From UBA6663 sp044226485 (GTDB lineage: Bacteria; Chloroflexota; Anaerolineae; Anaerolineales; UBA6663): DNA of 64,000 bases. Below, piece after piece: positions 53,101-64,000 of the stretch; position 1 is the first letter of the stretch, and every line of letters begins with the position of its first letter. Location: assembly GCA_044226485.1 (NCBI GenBank), contig JBGAGY010000003.1, forward strand, positions 496,001 through 560,000, given 5' to 3'. Below the pieces are notes generated by a model, which saw nothing but the letters and a program-made list of their open reading frames with translations, was not told the origin of the DNA and ran no database searches. Position numbers and translations under genes: made by a program.

Positions 53101-55843
53101 TGGCGCTCGAGGCCGCCGAGGATCTGTGGGGCGACGTCCCGGTCATCCTGACCGAGATCGACAACAAGAAGCTGATCACGTTGGCCGCCGACGATGTGGC
53201 CGAGGTGCAGGTGAGCATGACGCCGGCGGGTGATGGCAGCGCGATGGCCTTTCAGGTCCACAGCCGGCCGCGCAGCCAGGTATCGGAGCGCCGGTGGACA
53301 CTGAACGTCACCGGCGTCGTCAGGCCTGATCGCGAACTGAAGTCGGCGGCTCCGGCGGCGTTCGATCCGGTGACGATCCAGGAGCATTATGGCTCGCACC
53401 TGGGCGGTCACGACTTCTACAGTCTGCTCGCGGCCAAGGGCAACCAGTGGGGCAGCTCCTTCCAGGGCGTCCAGGCGATCTGGCATACCGTCGGCGCCGC
53501 GCTCGGCGAAGTCGCCGTGCCCGCCTCATTGCGCCAAGACTACGGCCGCTATCGGCTCCACCCCGCCGTGGCGGACGCGTGCGGACATGCCCTGACAGCG
53601 ACCGTCTCGCTGGCGCCCGTGCGACCCGATGGTGAAGGCGCATTCGTCGGCGGCGGGATCGAGGAGGCGCGGTTCTACCGACGGCCACAGGGCACGCGGC
53701 TTTGGGCTCATGCCCAGCTGCGCGAGGCGCCCTCCGCCGACTCTAACGTCTTGATCGGAGACGTGCAGGTGATCGACGAGACAGGGGCTCTGGTCTCCGA
53801 GACGATCGGCGCTCGCCTGTGGTACCTGAGCGTCGACGCGGCCGGCGTGCGGCCGGACAGCGACGTGGTCTACGAAGTCGATTGGCGGCCGCAGGATCTG
53901 GCCGACGCTGGGCCGCACTCCGTGCCGGGCTCGTGGCTGATCCTGGCGGATCGAAAGGGCGTCGGCGCCGCACTCGCCGCGAGCCTGGCAGCGAAAGGCG
54001 ACTCGGCTATCCTGGCTTATGCTGGCGATCAGTTCCAATCATCGGAAGCAGCGTTCACGGCCCGACCGGATAACCCGGATGACTTGCGCCAATTGGTCGC
54101 GTCGGCCTTCGAGTCGACCGGGCGTGCGTGTCGCGGAGTTGCTTACCTGTGGGCCCTCGATGTGCCCGACGCGCGAGACCTCGGCATCGTCGAGGTCGAG
54201 GCCGTCGCAGCCCGCCTGGGCGGGGGCGCCCTACATCTGATCCAGGCGTTGTCTGGGCATGAGTGGGCCGAGTGGCCGCGCGTCTGGTTCGTCACGCGCG
54301 ATGCACAGACCGTGAACGAGGCCCTCGATCCGGTTCACGGCGTCGTTCAGGGCCTGCTCTGGGGATTCGGCCGTACCGTGGCCCTTGAGCATTCCGAACT
54401 TTGGGGCGGCCTGATCGACCTGGATGGCGGCTCGGCGGTCCAGGCCTGTGCTGCCCGCCTCCGTGATGTCCTGACTGCTCCGCGCGTCGAAGATCAGATC
54501 GCGGTGCGGGCCGAACAGACGTATGTGGCCCGCCTGATCCGCCGAGAGGCGCGGCCCGAGCCCTTGAACCTGAGCTTTGACTCAGAGGCCGGCTACTTGA
54601 TCACGGGCGGCCTGGGCGGGCTCGGCCTTGCCGTAGCGCGATGGATCGCTGATCGCGGCGCGCGCCGGATCGTGTTGATGGGTCGTCACGGGCTCCCGCC
54701 CCGCGAACGCTGGGATGCCCTGGCGGCCGACAGCCGCGAGGCGCGGCAAACGTTGGCCATCCGTGCAATCGAGTCGACGGGCGCGCAGGTCGAGGTCGCC
54801 GAGGTTGATGTGGCGGACGAAGAAGCCTTGGGGGCCTGGCTGACATGCCGACGCGACGGCGAGGCGCCGCCGATTCGGGGTGTCTTCCACGCCGCCGGGA
54901 TCATGCAATACCAACCGATCCGCGAGCATCGCCTGGCCGACATGCTCAACGTCCTGCGGGCGAAGGTCAGAGGCGCCTGGAACCTGCACCGCCTGATGGT
55001 AGACGCTCCGCTCGACTGCTTCGTGCTGTTCTCATCCGCGTCGGCCTTGCTGAGCTCGCCGCTCCTGTGCAGTTATGCGGCAGCCAATGCCTTCCTCGAC
55101 TCGCTGGCCCATTGGCGCCGGGCGCAGGGACACGCGGCCCTTTCGATCAACTGGGGCCTTTGGGCCGAGGTCGGCATGGGCGCCGATTTCGCCGCGCAGC
55201 GCTCGATCGACGACCGCGCTGACTCCAACCGGCTGAGCCCGAAACAGGCTCTCGAAGCGCTCGCGCGCCTGATGGACGAGCAGGCCACGCAAGCGGCGGT
55301 GCTGCCGACCGATTGGGACCAATGGCGCAAACAATACCCTGCGTTGGCCGACGTGCCCTTCTTCAAAGACCTTGTCGCGCATCGCCCCCCCGGTGAGGGG
55401 CAGGCAGTCAAGGCAGCGCCCGGCCTGACGCCCGAAGCGCTGGCTCAGGCTGCGGCTGGCGATCAGATCGGGCTGCTGCTAAATTACCTGGCGGCGCAGG
55501 TGAGTCGAATCCTCGGCCTCGATCGTGAGACCTTGGACGTCCAACAGCCGATCACGGAGCTTGGTCTGGACTCGTTGATGGCGGTCGAGTTGAAGAACCG
55601 TCTTGAACTGGACCTCGGCCTGATCGTGCCGATGGTGAAGATCCTTCAGGGGCCGAGCGTGGCGCAACTCGCCGCCGACCTCCTGGCGATGGTGCCCGAA
55701 CCGCAGGCACGGCCCGCCGCGTCGGGCGCTCGAGCCGAGGCGGCCGGCCCCGTCGACCTGCTGGCCCAGGTGGATACCATGCAGGACGACGAGATCGATG
55801 CGCTGCTCGGCCAGCTGCTCGCGGAAGAAAGGACTGACAAGCC

Positions 55844-55847
<4 letters not shown>
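50178..55847 (+). CDS. PKS7: KS-AT-DH-KR-ACP
   Basis: A 1889-residue protein. The docking helix is LLQNALNALDAMQARLDAAE. KS (35-460) has Cys209 in DTACSSS, EAHGTGT and NLGHLESASG. AT (560-870) has GHSVGE (Ser655) and HAFHS, the malonyl type. DH (930-1220) has His959 in an intact DHQVQGTVVVP and the second acid in VADACGH. KR (1470-1670) has TGGLGGLG, SSASALL and Tyr1633 in SYAAAN; LDD is absent and no Trp sits eight residues before the Tyr, so the KR type is unclear. ACP (1765-1835) has Ser1799 in GLDSLM with an atypical tail (MVKILQGPSVAQLAADLL). The expected unit is an unbranched alkene. The C-terminal helix MQDDEIDALLGQLL leads into the NRPS; the two genes share ATGA. Confidence 0.92.
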
Positions 55848-59118
<3,271 letters not shown>

Positions 59119-59122
<4 letters not shown>

Positions 59123-60165
59123 TGAACACGCGTCCGAAACGTCGATCCAGCACCTGGACGCCGCTGACCGTCACAGCGGCGCTGGTTGCACTATCGGTAG
59201 CTTGCGGGATGACCTCATCGCCGCCCCCGACCGTAGCGCCGGCGATCACGGCCGAAGCGACTCCACAGGCCGCCGCAACCGAGCCGCTCGAGGCCTCAAC
59301 CACTCGCGTCCTGGGCTTTGGCGTGCTCGGCGACAGCAGCTCCGATGAATATCGGGCCGACGACAATCGCGGCGCGGATTACCCGGTGTTGCCGCTGAAC
59401 TGGATCGAGCTCCTGGTCACGCTGCGCGGCCTGAACTTCGGTCCGGTCGGCACATGGGGCGAGCCGCGTCGATCGGGTTATGAGTACAACTGGGCGAGAA
59501 GTGGAATGACCGCGCACGAAATGATCAGCTCCGGCGCGGCCGACGGCCTGGCTGAGCAGGTCAGGTCGGGTAAGGTCTCCCATGTGGTGATCTGGATCGG
59601 CGGCAACGACTTCGGCACCTGGAACGGCAACTACGTGGCGATCTACTCCGGTCAGATCGCCGGAGCCGCCCTGCAGGCGAAGATCGACGGCATCCTGGGG
59701 GACATCACGGCCGCCGTAGACAAGCTTCAACAGGCGGGGGACGTCAAAATCGTGATTGTGACGCTGCCCGATCGAGGAGTGGCGCCGGATACGATCGGTT
59801 CGCACCCGGAGCCGGACAAGCGTCAGCGCGTCACGGACGCGGTCAACGCCGTCAACGACGGCATCCGACGCCTAGCCGACGAGCGCGGGATGGCGATCGT
59901 CGATGGAGCAGAGATCACGCGACAACTGGCTGAACGCATCGACGCGGGAGGCACATTTGACCTCGACGGCGTCAAGATTGACGTGTTCAACAAAGGCGCT
60001 GACCCGCACTTCGGCCGCCTTGACGACAGCGACGGTCATCCAGGCACAGCGATGTCCGGCCTGATCGCGAACTGGGTGTTCATCGAGAGCTTTGATCAGG
60101 CCTATGGCCTTGGCGTCGAGCCGTTTAGCGCCGACGAGATACTGAAGGCGGCGGGTCTGCGCTGA
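59119..60165 (+). CDS. SGNH/GDSL-type hydrolase lipoprotein
   Basis: A 348-residue protein starting in the overlap with the NRPS stop (ATGATG; ATG 59119 or 59122), with AGGAGG just upstream. Basic MNTRPKRRSS and a hydrophobic segment end in LSVAC, a lipobox giving Cys at about residue 30, followed by a Pro/Thr/Ala-rich linker; it should be a lipid-anchored exported protein. The catalytic part has GDSSSDEY (nucleophile Ser), GGNDFG (block III, Asn) and DGHPGTAMSGL (His). The acid is not in the usual D-x-x-H spacing. SGNH enzymes are esterases, lipases or acyl/acetyl hydrolases. A clear paralogue lies at 62,583-63,611 on the other strand. Its tight coupling to the NRPS suggests action on the exported product or its carrier, but this is inference. 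Confidence 0.85.
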
Positions 60166-60191
60166 TACGACCGCGCCAGGATGAGGACAGG

Positions 60192-61013
60192 ATGACCACG
60201 ACCTCGGCCGAGCTGGATGTGATCCAGCATTTCTTCTTTGGCGATCCGGCTGCACCCCTGTTCGGCGCCTACCACGCGGCTGCCGGCCCAGGACAAGAGC
60301 GCCGGGGCGTCGTCCTCTGCGCGCCTTGGGGCCAGGAGTACATCCGCTCACATCGGGCGTTGCGTCAGCTCGCGCTCCGCCTGGCGCGGCGCGGTATCGA
60401 CGTTCTGAGGTTCGACTATTCGGGTTGCGGCGACTCGGCCGGCGATGAGGCCATGGCGGACCTCGACCGCTGGACGTCGGACGTCCGTACTGCAGTCGAG
60501 GAACTTGGCCGGCGCAGTGGTGCGCGGCGCTGTGCGCTCGTCGGGCTTCGGCTCGGCGGCGCGCTGGCGATACGGGCCGCCGACACCTGCGACAACGTGG
60601 ACGCTCTCGCGCTGTGGGAGCCGGTCCTGCAGGGGGTCGACTATGCGGCCGAACTGGTCGAGCAGCATCGGCATGCACTCTGGCGGTACGCGCATCGACC
60701 GGGTTCTCCACCCCACCCCGGAGACCCGACCGAGATCCTCGGCTTCGCCCTTGGGCCCAGGCTCTGGGGGCATTGGCAGGCGCTGAGCCTGGACGGGGCG
60801 TCGCTGTCGGCGACCAGGTCTGTGTTGCTTGTCGAGCACCAGGCCACTGAACCTGTGTCGCGCTTCGCCCAGGACCTCACGGCGCGAGGGCACGGGGTGA
60901 CCCTCGAACGGATCGAGGGCCCTGTGATCTGGACAGAGGATCCGGACAAAGCTTTGGTGCCCCAAGCGACGTTGGAGGCCATCGTCGACTGGCTGGCCGG
61001 GGGGGCATCATGA
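60192..61013 (+). CDS. Alpha/beta-fold hydrolase-like protein lacking the nucleophile serine
   Basis: A 273-residue cytosolic protein. The fold is recognisable: VVLCAPWGQEYIRSHRALRQ, a FDYSGCGDSAGDE turn, and an elbow-like VGLRLGGALA (about residue 118). At the elbow, G-x-S-x-G is G-L-R-L-G, so Arg occupies the nucleophile position. The same GLRLG form occurs in alpha/beta hydrolases of the exosortase-A (PEP-CTERM) loci, from memory of that family. It is therefore either not a classical hydrolase or a partner/transfer protein. It overlaps the next alpha/beta hydrolase gene by 4 bases, so the two are a coupled pair at the end of the operon, 26 bases after the SGNH gene. Confidence 0.8.
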   Translation: MTTTSAELDVIQHFFFGDPAAPLFGAYHAAAGPGQERRGVVLCAPWGQEYIRSHRALRQLALRLARRGIDVLRFDYSGCGDSAGDEAMADLDRWTSDVRTAVEELGRRSGARRCALVGLRLGGALAIRAADTCDNVDALALWEPVLQGVDYAAELVEQHRHALWRYAHRPGSPPHPGDPTEILGFALGPRLWGHWQALSLDGASLSATRSVLLVEHQATEPVSRFAQDLTARGHGVTLERIEGPVIWTEDPDKALVPQATLEAIVDWLAGGAS

Positions 61014-61951
61014 CCGAAACCGTGATCACGCTCGGCCGCGGGGGGGCGCGCCTCGCAATACTGACTGATCCACCCGAGGCCAGCCCTGCGGCCGAGCCGC
61101 TGGGCGTGATCCTGTTGAACGCCGGATTGATCCACCATGTGGGCCCGAGCCGCTTGTACGTTCGGCTGGCCCGCCGGTTGGCCGGGGCCGGGCACGTCGC
61201 CCTGCGCCTCGACTATTCGGGCGTGGGCGACAGCCGCCCGCGCGAGGATCATCTCCCCGCGGAAAAAAGCGTCATCCAGGAAGCCCTGCAGGCGATGGAC
61301 CGGCTGGCCTCGTTGCGAGGCGTGACGCGGTTCGTTTTGATGGGCCATTGCTCGGGCGCCGTCCACGCCTTCCAGACGGCTACCCAAGACGATCGCGTCG
61401 CCGCCATCGTCTTGATCAACCTCGAGGGAGGCGAATCCGAATGGGTGACGTACGACCGCGATCGCAAGGCGGCCCGCTACTACAGTGCCTATTATGGCGA
61501 GCGAGCCCGAGACCCCGACCGTTGGCGCAGGCTCCTCACTGGCCAGGCGAACTACCGGAAGATCGCGGGCGTGATCTTCGGCACGCTCATCGTGAATCGC
61601 GTGAAGGCCCTGGCCTTTCGGGTGTCGAACCGGGCCCGACGGCCGGAGCCCTCTCAGCTGCCCCCTCTGGTCGTTCAGTCCCGCACCGAGTTCGACGCCC
61701 TGATCGCGCGGGGCACGCGCGTGCTCTTCGCGCACTCCGAGGGTAGCACCGGGCTGGAGTACGTGCGCTTCACGCTGGGCGAGCATCTGGAGAAAGCCAT
61801 CGCTGGCGGCACGGCCAACCTGGAGATCATCCCGCAATCCGATCACCTCTTCACGGTCCTTCGAGCGCAAAGCGAGTTGATGGCCGTGATCGAAAGCTGG
61901 TTGGCGCGCGTGAGCCAGAATCTGCCGGCCAATGAGGGCGCCGGCGCGTGA
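61010..61951 (+). CDS. Alpha/beta hydrolase with Cys nucleophile motif
   Basis: A 313-residue protein coupled to the preceding gene by an ATGA overlap. It has ILLNAGLIHHVGPSRLYVRL (oxyanion region), LRLDYSGVGDS, the elbow MGHCSGAVHA (about residue 111) and a candidate catalytic His in QSDHLFTVL. The elbow reads G-H-C-S-G, placing Cys rather than Ser at the nucleophile. Cys variants are known among thioesterase-like and exosortase-associated hydrolases. No signal peptide is present. Together with the Arg-variant partner it is a candidate for releasing the PCP-bound chain, since the NRPS has no thioesterase. It is the last gene of the operon; the tRNA-Pro unit follows after about 110 bases. Confidence 0.82.
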   Translation: MTETVITLGRGGARLAILTDPPEASPAAEPLGVILLNAGLIHHVGPSRLYVRLARRLAGAGHVALRLDYSGVGDSRPREDHLPAEKSVIQEALQAMDRLASLRGVTRFVLMGHCSGAVHAFQTATQDDRVAAIVLINLEGGESEWVTYDRDRKAARYYSAYYGERARDPDRWRRLLTGQANYRKIAGVIFGTLIVNRVKALAFRVSNRARRPEPSQLPPLVVQSRTEFDALIARGTRVLFAHSEGSTGLEYVRFTLGEHLEKAIAGGTANLEIIPQSDHLFTVLRAQSELMAVIESWLARVSQNLPANEGAGA

Positions 61952-62016
61952 GTCGGTTGAGGGTTGCGATCGGTTTCGGATCGGTAGCCCCTGCGCTGCC
62001 GTGCAAAACCGGGAAA

Positions 62017-62045
62017 TTGTAAAATCCGGGCGAGCCCGGTATAAT
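62017..62045 (+). promoter_or_regulatory. Promoter of tRNA-Pro
   Basis: TTGTAA (62017-62022) and a perfect TATAAT (62040-62045) are separated by 17 bases. The predicted transcription start, about 62052, lies 8 bases before the mature tRNA. It is the best consensus promoter in the window. Confidence 0.8.
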
Positions 62046-62059
62046 GGCTGAGTCTCAAT

Positions 62060-62137
<78 letters not shown>

Positions 62138-62143
62138 GACCAC

Positions 62144-62194
62144 ACTGAGGGCCGCAGATCGACGATGTCGTTGGTCTGCGGCCCTCAGTCTTTT
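62144..62194 (+). terminator. Intrinsic terminator of the tRNA-Pro transcript
   Basis: A perfect 15-bp inverted repeat (ACTGAGGGCCGCAGA at 62144-62158, TCTGCGGCCCTCAGT at 62175-62189) with a 16-base loop is followed by CTTTT. It begins 10 bases after the tRNA 3' end. Confidence 0.85.
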
Positions 62195-62285
62195 GTCGGC
62201 GTCGCCCGACACACAAGGATTGCGGTTGACGCCAGGGGCTCTCCATGGTCCGTCGGCGCCGGGACGCGGCCAGAAGGAGGCGCCC

Positions 62286-62518
62286 ATGGCGACTCGTTAC
62301 CGCATTGTTGTGAACGGCGTTGGCCGTGCGACGTTCCCGAAAATCTGTCCTCGCCTGTCGCCGAAAGTATCATCACCACCAAGCGTAATGTCGGCGGTCG
62401 CGGCCATGTCCTGACATGGCTAGACGTGCCTGATGAATATGGCGGGCGGCTGGCCGAACTCTGCGGGGGAGACGAAGCAAACCTCGATCACGGCACGCGG
62501 AGCGGCTGTAGGCAGAAC
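62286..62518 (+). pseudogene. Possible small gene broken by a one-base frameshift
   Basis: ATG 62286 has a strong AAGGAGG about 8 bases upstream and opens a 42-codon frame (MATRYRIVVNGVG) that stops at 62412-62414. From the AAAA run near 62,338-62,341, the -1 frame continues with protein-like composition (NLSSPVAESIITTKRN, then HVLTWLDVPDEYGGRLAELC). A single missing A would join the two into one protein. I do not recognise the product. It could be a real 42-residue protein, a pseudogene or an assembly indel. The end given is the last base before the hairpin at 62519; the shifted frame itself stays open to 62,668. The bases between the tRNA terminator and 62,285 show nothing else. Confidence 0.3.
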
Positions 62519-62550
62519 GCCCAAGGGCCGACACGCGTCGGCCCTTGGGC
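62519..62550. terminator. Strong hairpin between the small frame and the SGNH gene
   Basis: A perfect 14-bp stem (GCCCAAGGGCCGAC, loop ACGC, GTCGGCCCTTGGGC). Neither side has a T tract, so it is not a textbook intrinsic terminator. Its place 33 bases past the stop of the minus-strand SGNH gene suits a bidirectional terminator or mRNA 3' end stabiliser. Confidence 0.5.
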
Positions 62551-62582
62551 TCCAACTCACTTGCCACCGCGTGATGGTCGAC

Positions 62583-63611
62583 TCAAGGGCCCGCGATGGC
62601 GGCCGCCCGGATTTCGGCGTCGGTCAGGGGCGCCAACCTCAGGTTCCACTGATCATTCATGCGATTGATGTAAACACTGGCGAACAGCCCGCTGAGCGCC
62701 GTGCCAGGATGCATATAGGCGTCATCCACGGATCCATCTGTCGGCGCCGCGCCGCGACTTCGGATGTTGACGTACAGACCATCGATGACGACTTGATCCC
62801 CCTGACGCCGACTGGCGACCGCGCTGCCGAACGCCGCGTTGAAATCCCACCACGAAATGCCCAGCGCCTGAAGCCCGATCCGCACGCGATCGTTGACATA
62901 GGTGAACGCGGCGATCAGCCGTTGCCGACCCACCGGGCTTGAAAGCGCAGTGTTTTGGGGATCTGGCAGCAGATCGAGGGCGATGTAATCCTGAGTGGCG
63001 GCCACAAGCACGGAGCCTTTTTTCGCCGCGTCCAGCTGGGCGGCCGCCGCGATGATGTTGTCGGCGATTCGATCCAGGGGGGCAGTCCCGGTCAATAAGC
63101 CCCGGTAGATGCTGTCTGAGAGCCCGTTCGCACGGAAGTCGTTGACACCGACTTGCAGCAAGACGTACGACACGGTGCCCGACTTCAGTTGTGCGACGAC
63201 GCCCGGCACCTGGTTGGCCAGGGCGTCGCTTGAGGTGGCGCCCGACAGCGCCCAATCGAACTCATAGCCAGTCCGTCGGCTGCCGCCCCACTGCCCCCAC
63301 GGACCGACCGGCAATGCGCGCAACCGGGCCAGGAGTTCCACCCAATTCAGCGCCGGCCTGGCGTTTTCGGGGGCCTGGTATTCGTCCTGCTCGCTATCGC
63401 CGATGACGGCGATGTGAGCCAGCGGGGCGACAGGCGTCGGCGTCGGCGCGACCGTCCCGGATGCCGTCTTCATCACCGTCGACAGGTACAGGGCAGTGCC
63501 CGAAGAGCCGCTCTGAGCGGTCGCCCGCGAAACGGAACTGGCCCCGAGTAACCCAGCCAACGCGAGCGCGGAAAGCCAAAGAGGCGGCAGCGTGCGACGC
63601 CAGGAGCGCAT
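62583..63611 (-). CDS. Secreted SGNH/GDSL-type hydrolase, paralogue of the cluster lipoprotein
   Basis: A 342-residue protein. The start at 63611 (MRSWRRTLPPLWLSAL) is chosen because it begins a classical Sec signal peptide with cleavage near SRATA-QSG; the longer in-frame frame to 63764 runs through the preceding gene. The catalytic parts are GDSEQDEYQ (Ser), GVNDF (block III) and MHPGTALSGL (His). It shares with the protein at 59,119-60,165 the order NW(V/I)ELL, GP-x-G-x-WG, RR-x-GYE, W-A-x-SG and HPGTA-x-SGL, so the two are paralogues. This one has signal peptidase I processing instead of a lipobox. It lies 40 bases after a fumarylacetoacetate-hydrolase-family gene on the same strand. Confidence 0.83.
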   Translation of the reverse strand: MRSWRRTLPPLWLSALALAGLLGASSVSRATAQSGSSGTALYLSTVMKTASGTVAPTPTPVAPLAHIAVIGDSEQDEYQAPENARPALNWVELLARLRALPVGPWGQWGGSRRTGYEFDWALSGATSSDALANQVPGVVAQLKSGTVSYVLLQVGVNDFRANGLSDSIYRGLLTGTAPLDRIADNIIAAAAQLDAAKKGSVLVAATQDYIALDLLPDPQNTALSSPVGRQRLIAAFTYVNDRVRIGLQALGISWWDFNAAFGSAVASRRQGDQVVIDGLYVNIRSRGAAPTDGSVDDAYMHPGTALSGLFASVYINRMNDQWNLRLAPLTDAEIRAAAIAGP

Positions 63612-63651
63612 CGGCGCAGCCCGGGCTCTCTCCCGGAGAATCGCAGAATCG

Positions 63652-64000
63652 TTAAGGTGATGCAAGAACACGATTTTCGATAAGGCCGATGCCGTCGATC
63701 TCGCAGGTGACCACGTCCCCGGGGTGCAGGTATTCCGGGGGCGTGCGGGCGAACCCCACGCCACTGGGTGTGCCGGTCGAAATGATATCGCCCGGAAGAA
63801 GAGTCATGCCCTTCGACAGCCATTCGATCATGGCAGGGATGTCGAAGATGAAATCGGCCGTCGTCGACTCCTGCTTGAGCACGCCGTTGACCTTACAGCG
63901 CAACGTCAGCGCGTGAGGGTCGGCGATCTCGTCGGCCGTCACGATCCATGGGCCCATCGGGCAGGTCTCGTCAAGGCTCTTGCCCCTGAAGAACTGGCCG
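63652..64000 (-). CDS. Fumarylacetoacetate hydrolase family protein, cut by the window end
   Basis: The frame is open to the window edge, so the N-terminus is missing; 116 residues are visible. Conserved features of the C-terminal catalytic fold are FFRGKSLDETCPMGPW, ADPHAL, the IFDIPAMIEWLSKGMTL helix, DIISTGTPSGVG and LHPGDVVTCEIDGIG. Members include acylpyruvate hydrolases, fumarylpyruvate hydrolases and homoprotocatechuate isomerase/decarboxylases, so the exact reaction is open. It ends 40 bases upstream of the SGNH gene and is probably co-transcribed with it. Confidence 0.85.
   Translation of the reverse strand, partial: GQFFRGKSLDETCPMGPWIVTADEIADPHALTLRCKVNGVLKQESTTADFIFDIPAMIEWLSKGMTLLPGDIISTGTPSGVGFARTPPEYLHPGDVVTCEIDGIGLIENRVLASP

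Overview
The window is a high-GC bacterial chromosome segment dominated by one modular type I polyketide synthase / non-ribosomal peptide synthetase (PKS/NRPS) gene cluster on the + strand, about 11.45-61.95 kb. Ordinary housekeeping genes lie on both sides. The organism cannot be named with confidence. Single-module PKS proteins with coiled-coil docking ends, and acyltransferase (AT) motifs like those of myxobacteria, cyanobacteria and some Chloroflexota, point to a non-actinobacterial high-GC lineage; a Chloroflexota member is my best guess, held weakly.

Left flank (1-9.3 kb): the 3' part of a YfhO-family membrane protein; recJ and a DUF4870 membrane protein on the minus strand; fmt and a panE-like reductase on the plus strand (ATGA overlap); then an alpha/beta hydrolase and aspA (aspartate ammonia-lyase) on the minus strand. 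Right flank (62.0-64 kb): a tRNA-Pro(GGG) with its own promoter and terminator, a possible frameshifted small gene, and on the minus strand an SGNH hydrolase and a fumarylacetoacetate-hydrolase-family gene cut by the window end.

The cluster: an asparagine-synthetase-like amide ligase with a dead glutaminase site (9.5-11.3 kb) precedes a sigma70-like promoter at 11,450-11,478. A type II thioesterase, an Sfp-type phosphopantetheinyl transferase and seven one-module PKS genes follow: (1) KS-AT-DH-ER-KR-ACP, (2) KS-AT-[DH relic]-KR-ACP, (3) KS-AT-DH-ER-KR-ACP, (4) KS-AT-cMT-ACP, (5) KS-AT-DH-cMT-ER-KR-ACP, (6) KS-AT-DH-cMT-KR-ACP, (7) KS-AT-DH-KR-ACP. A C-A-PCP NRPS ends the line, followed by an SGNH lipoprotein and two alpha/beta hydrolases. 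A relic of an EamA-type transporter sits between PKS6 and PKS7.

If the line is colinear, an acyl starter receives seven extensions, several alpha-methylated (by C-methyltransferases in modules 4-6 and perhaps by methylmalonyl choice in modules 1-2), and is then joined by an amide bond to one amino acid. There is no loading module and no terminal thioesterase or reductase. Starter selection and release must therefore be done by separate proteins: the stand-alone thioesterase, the hydrolase pair (one with a Cys nucleophile, one with Arg at that position), the SGNH lipoprotein, or the amide ligase. Several catalytic domains carry substitutions (KR3 Ser to Ala, KR5 Tyr to His, a DH relic in PKS2) that would change the product.
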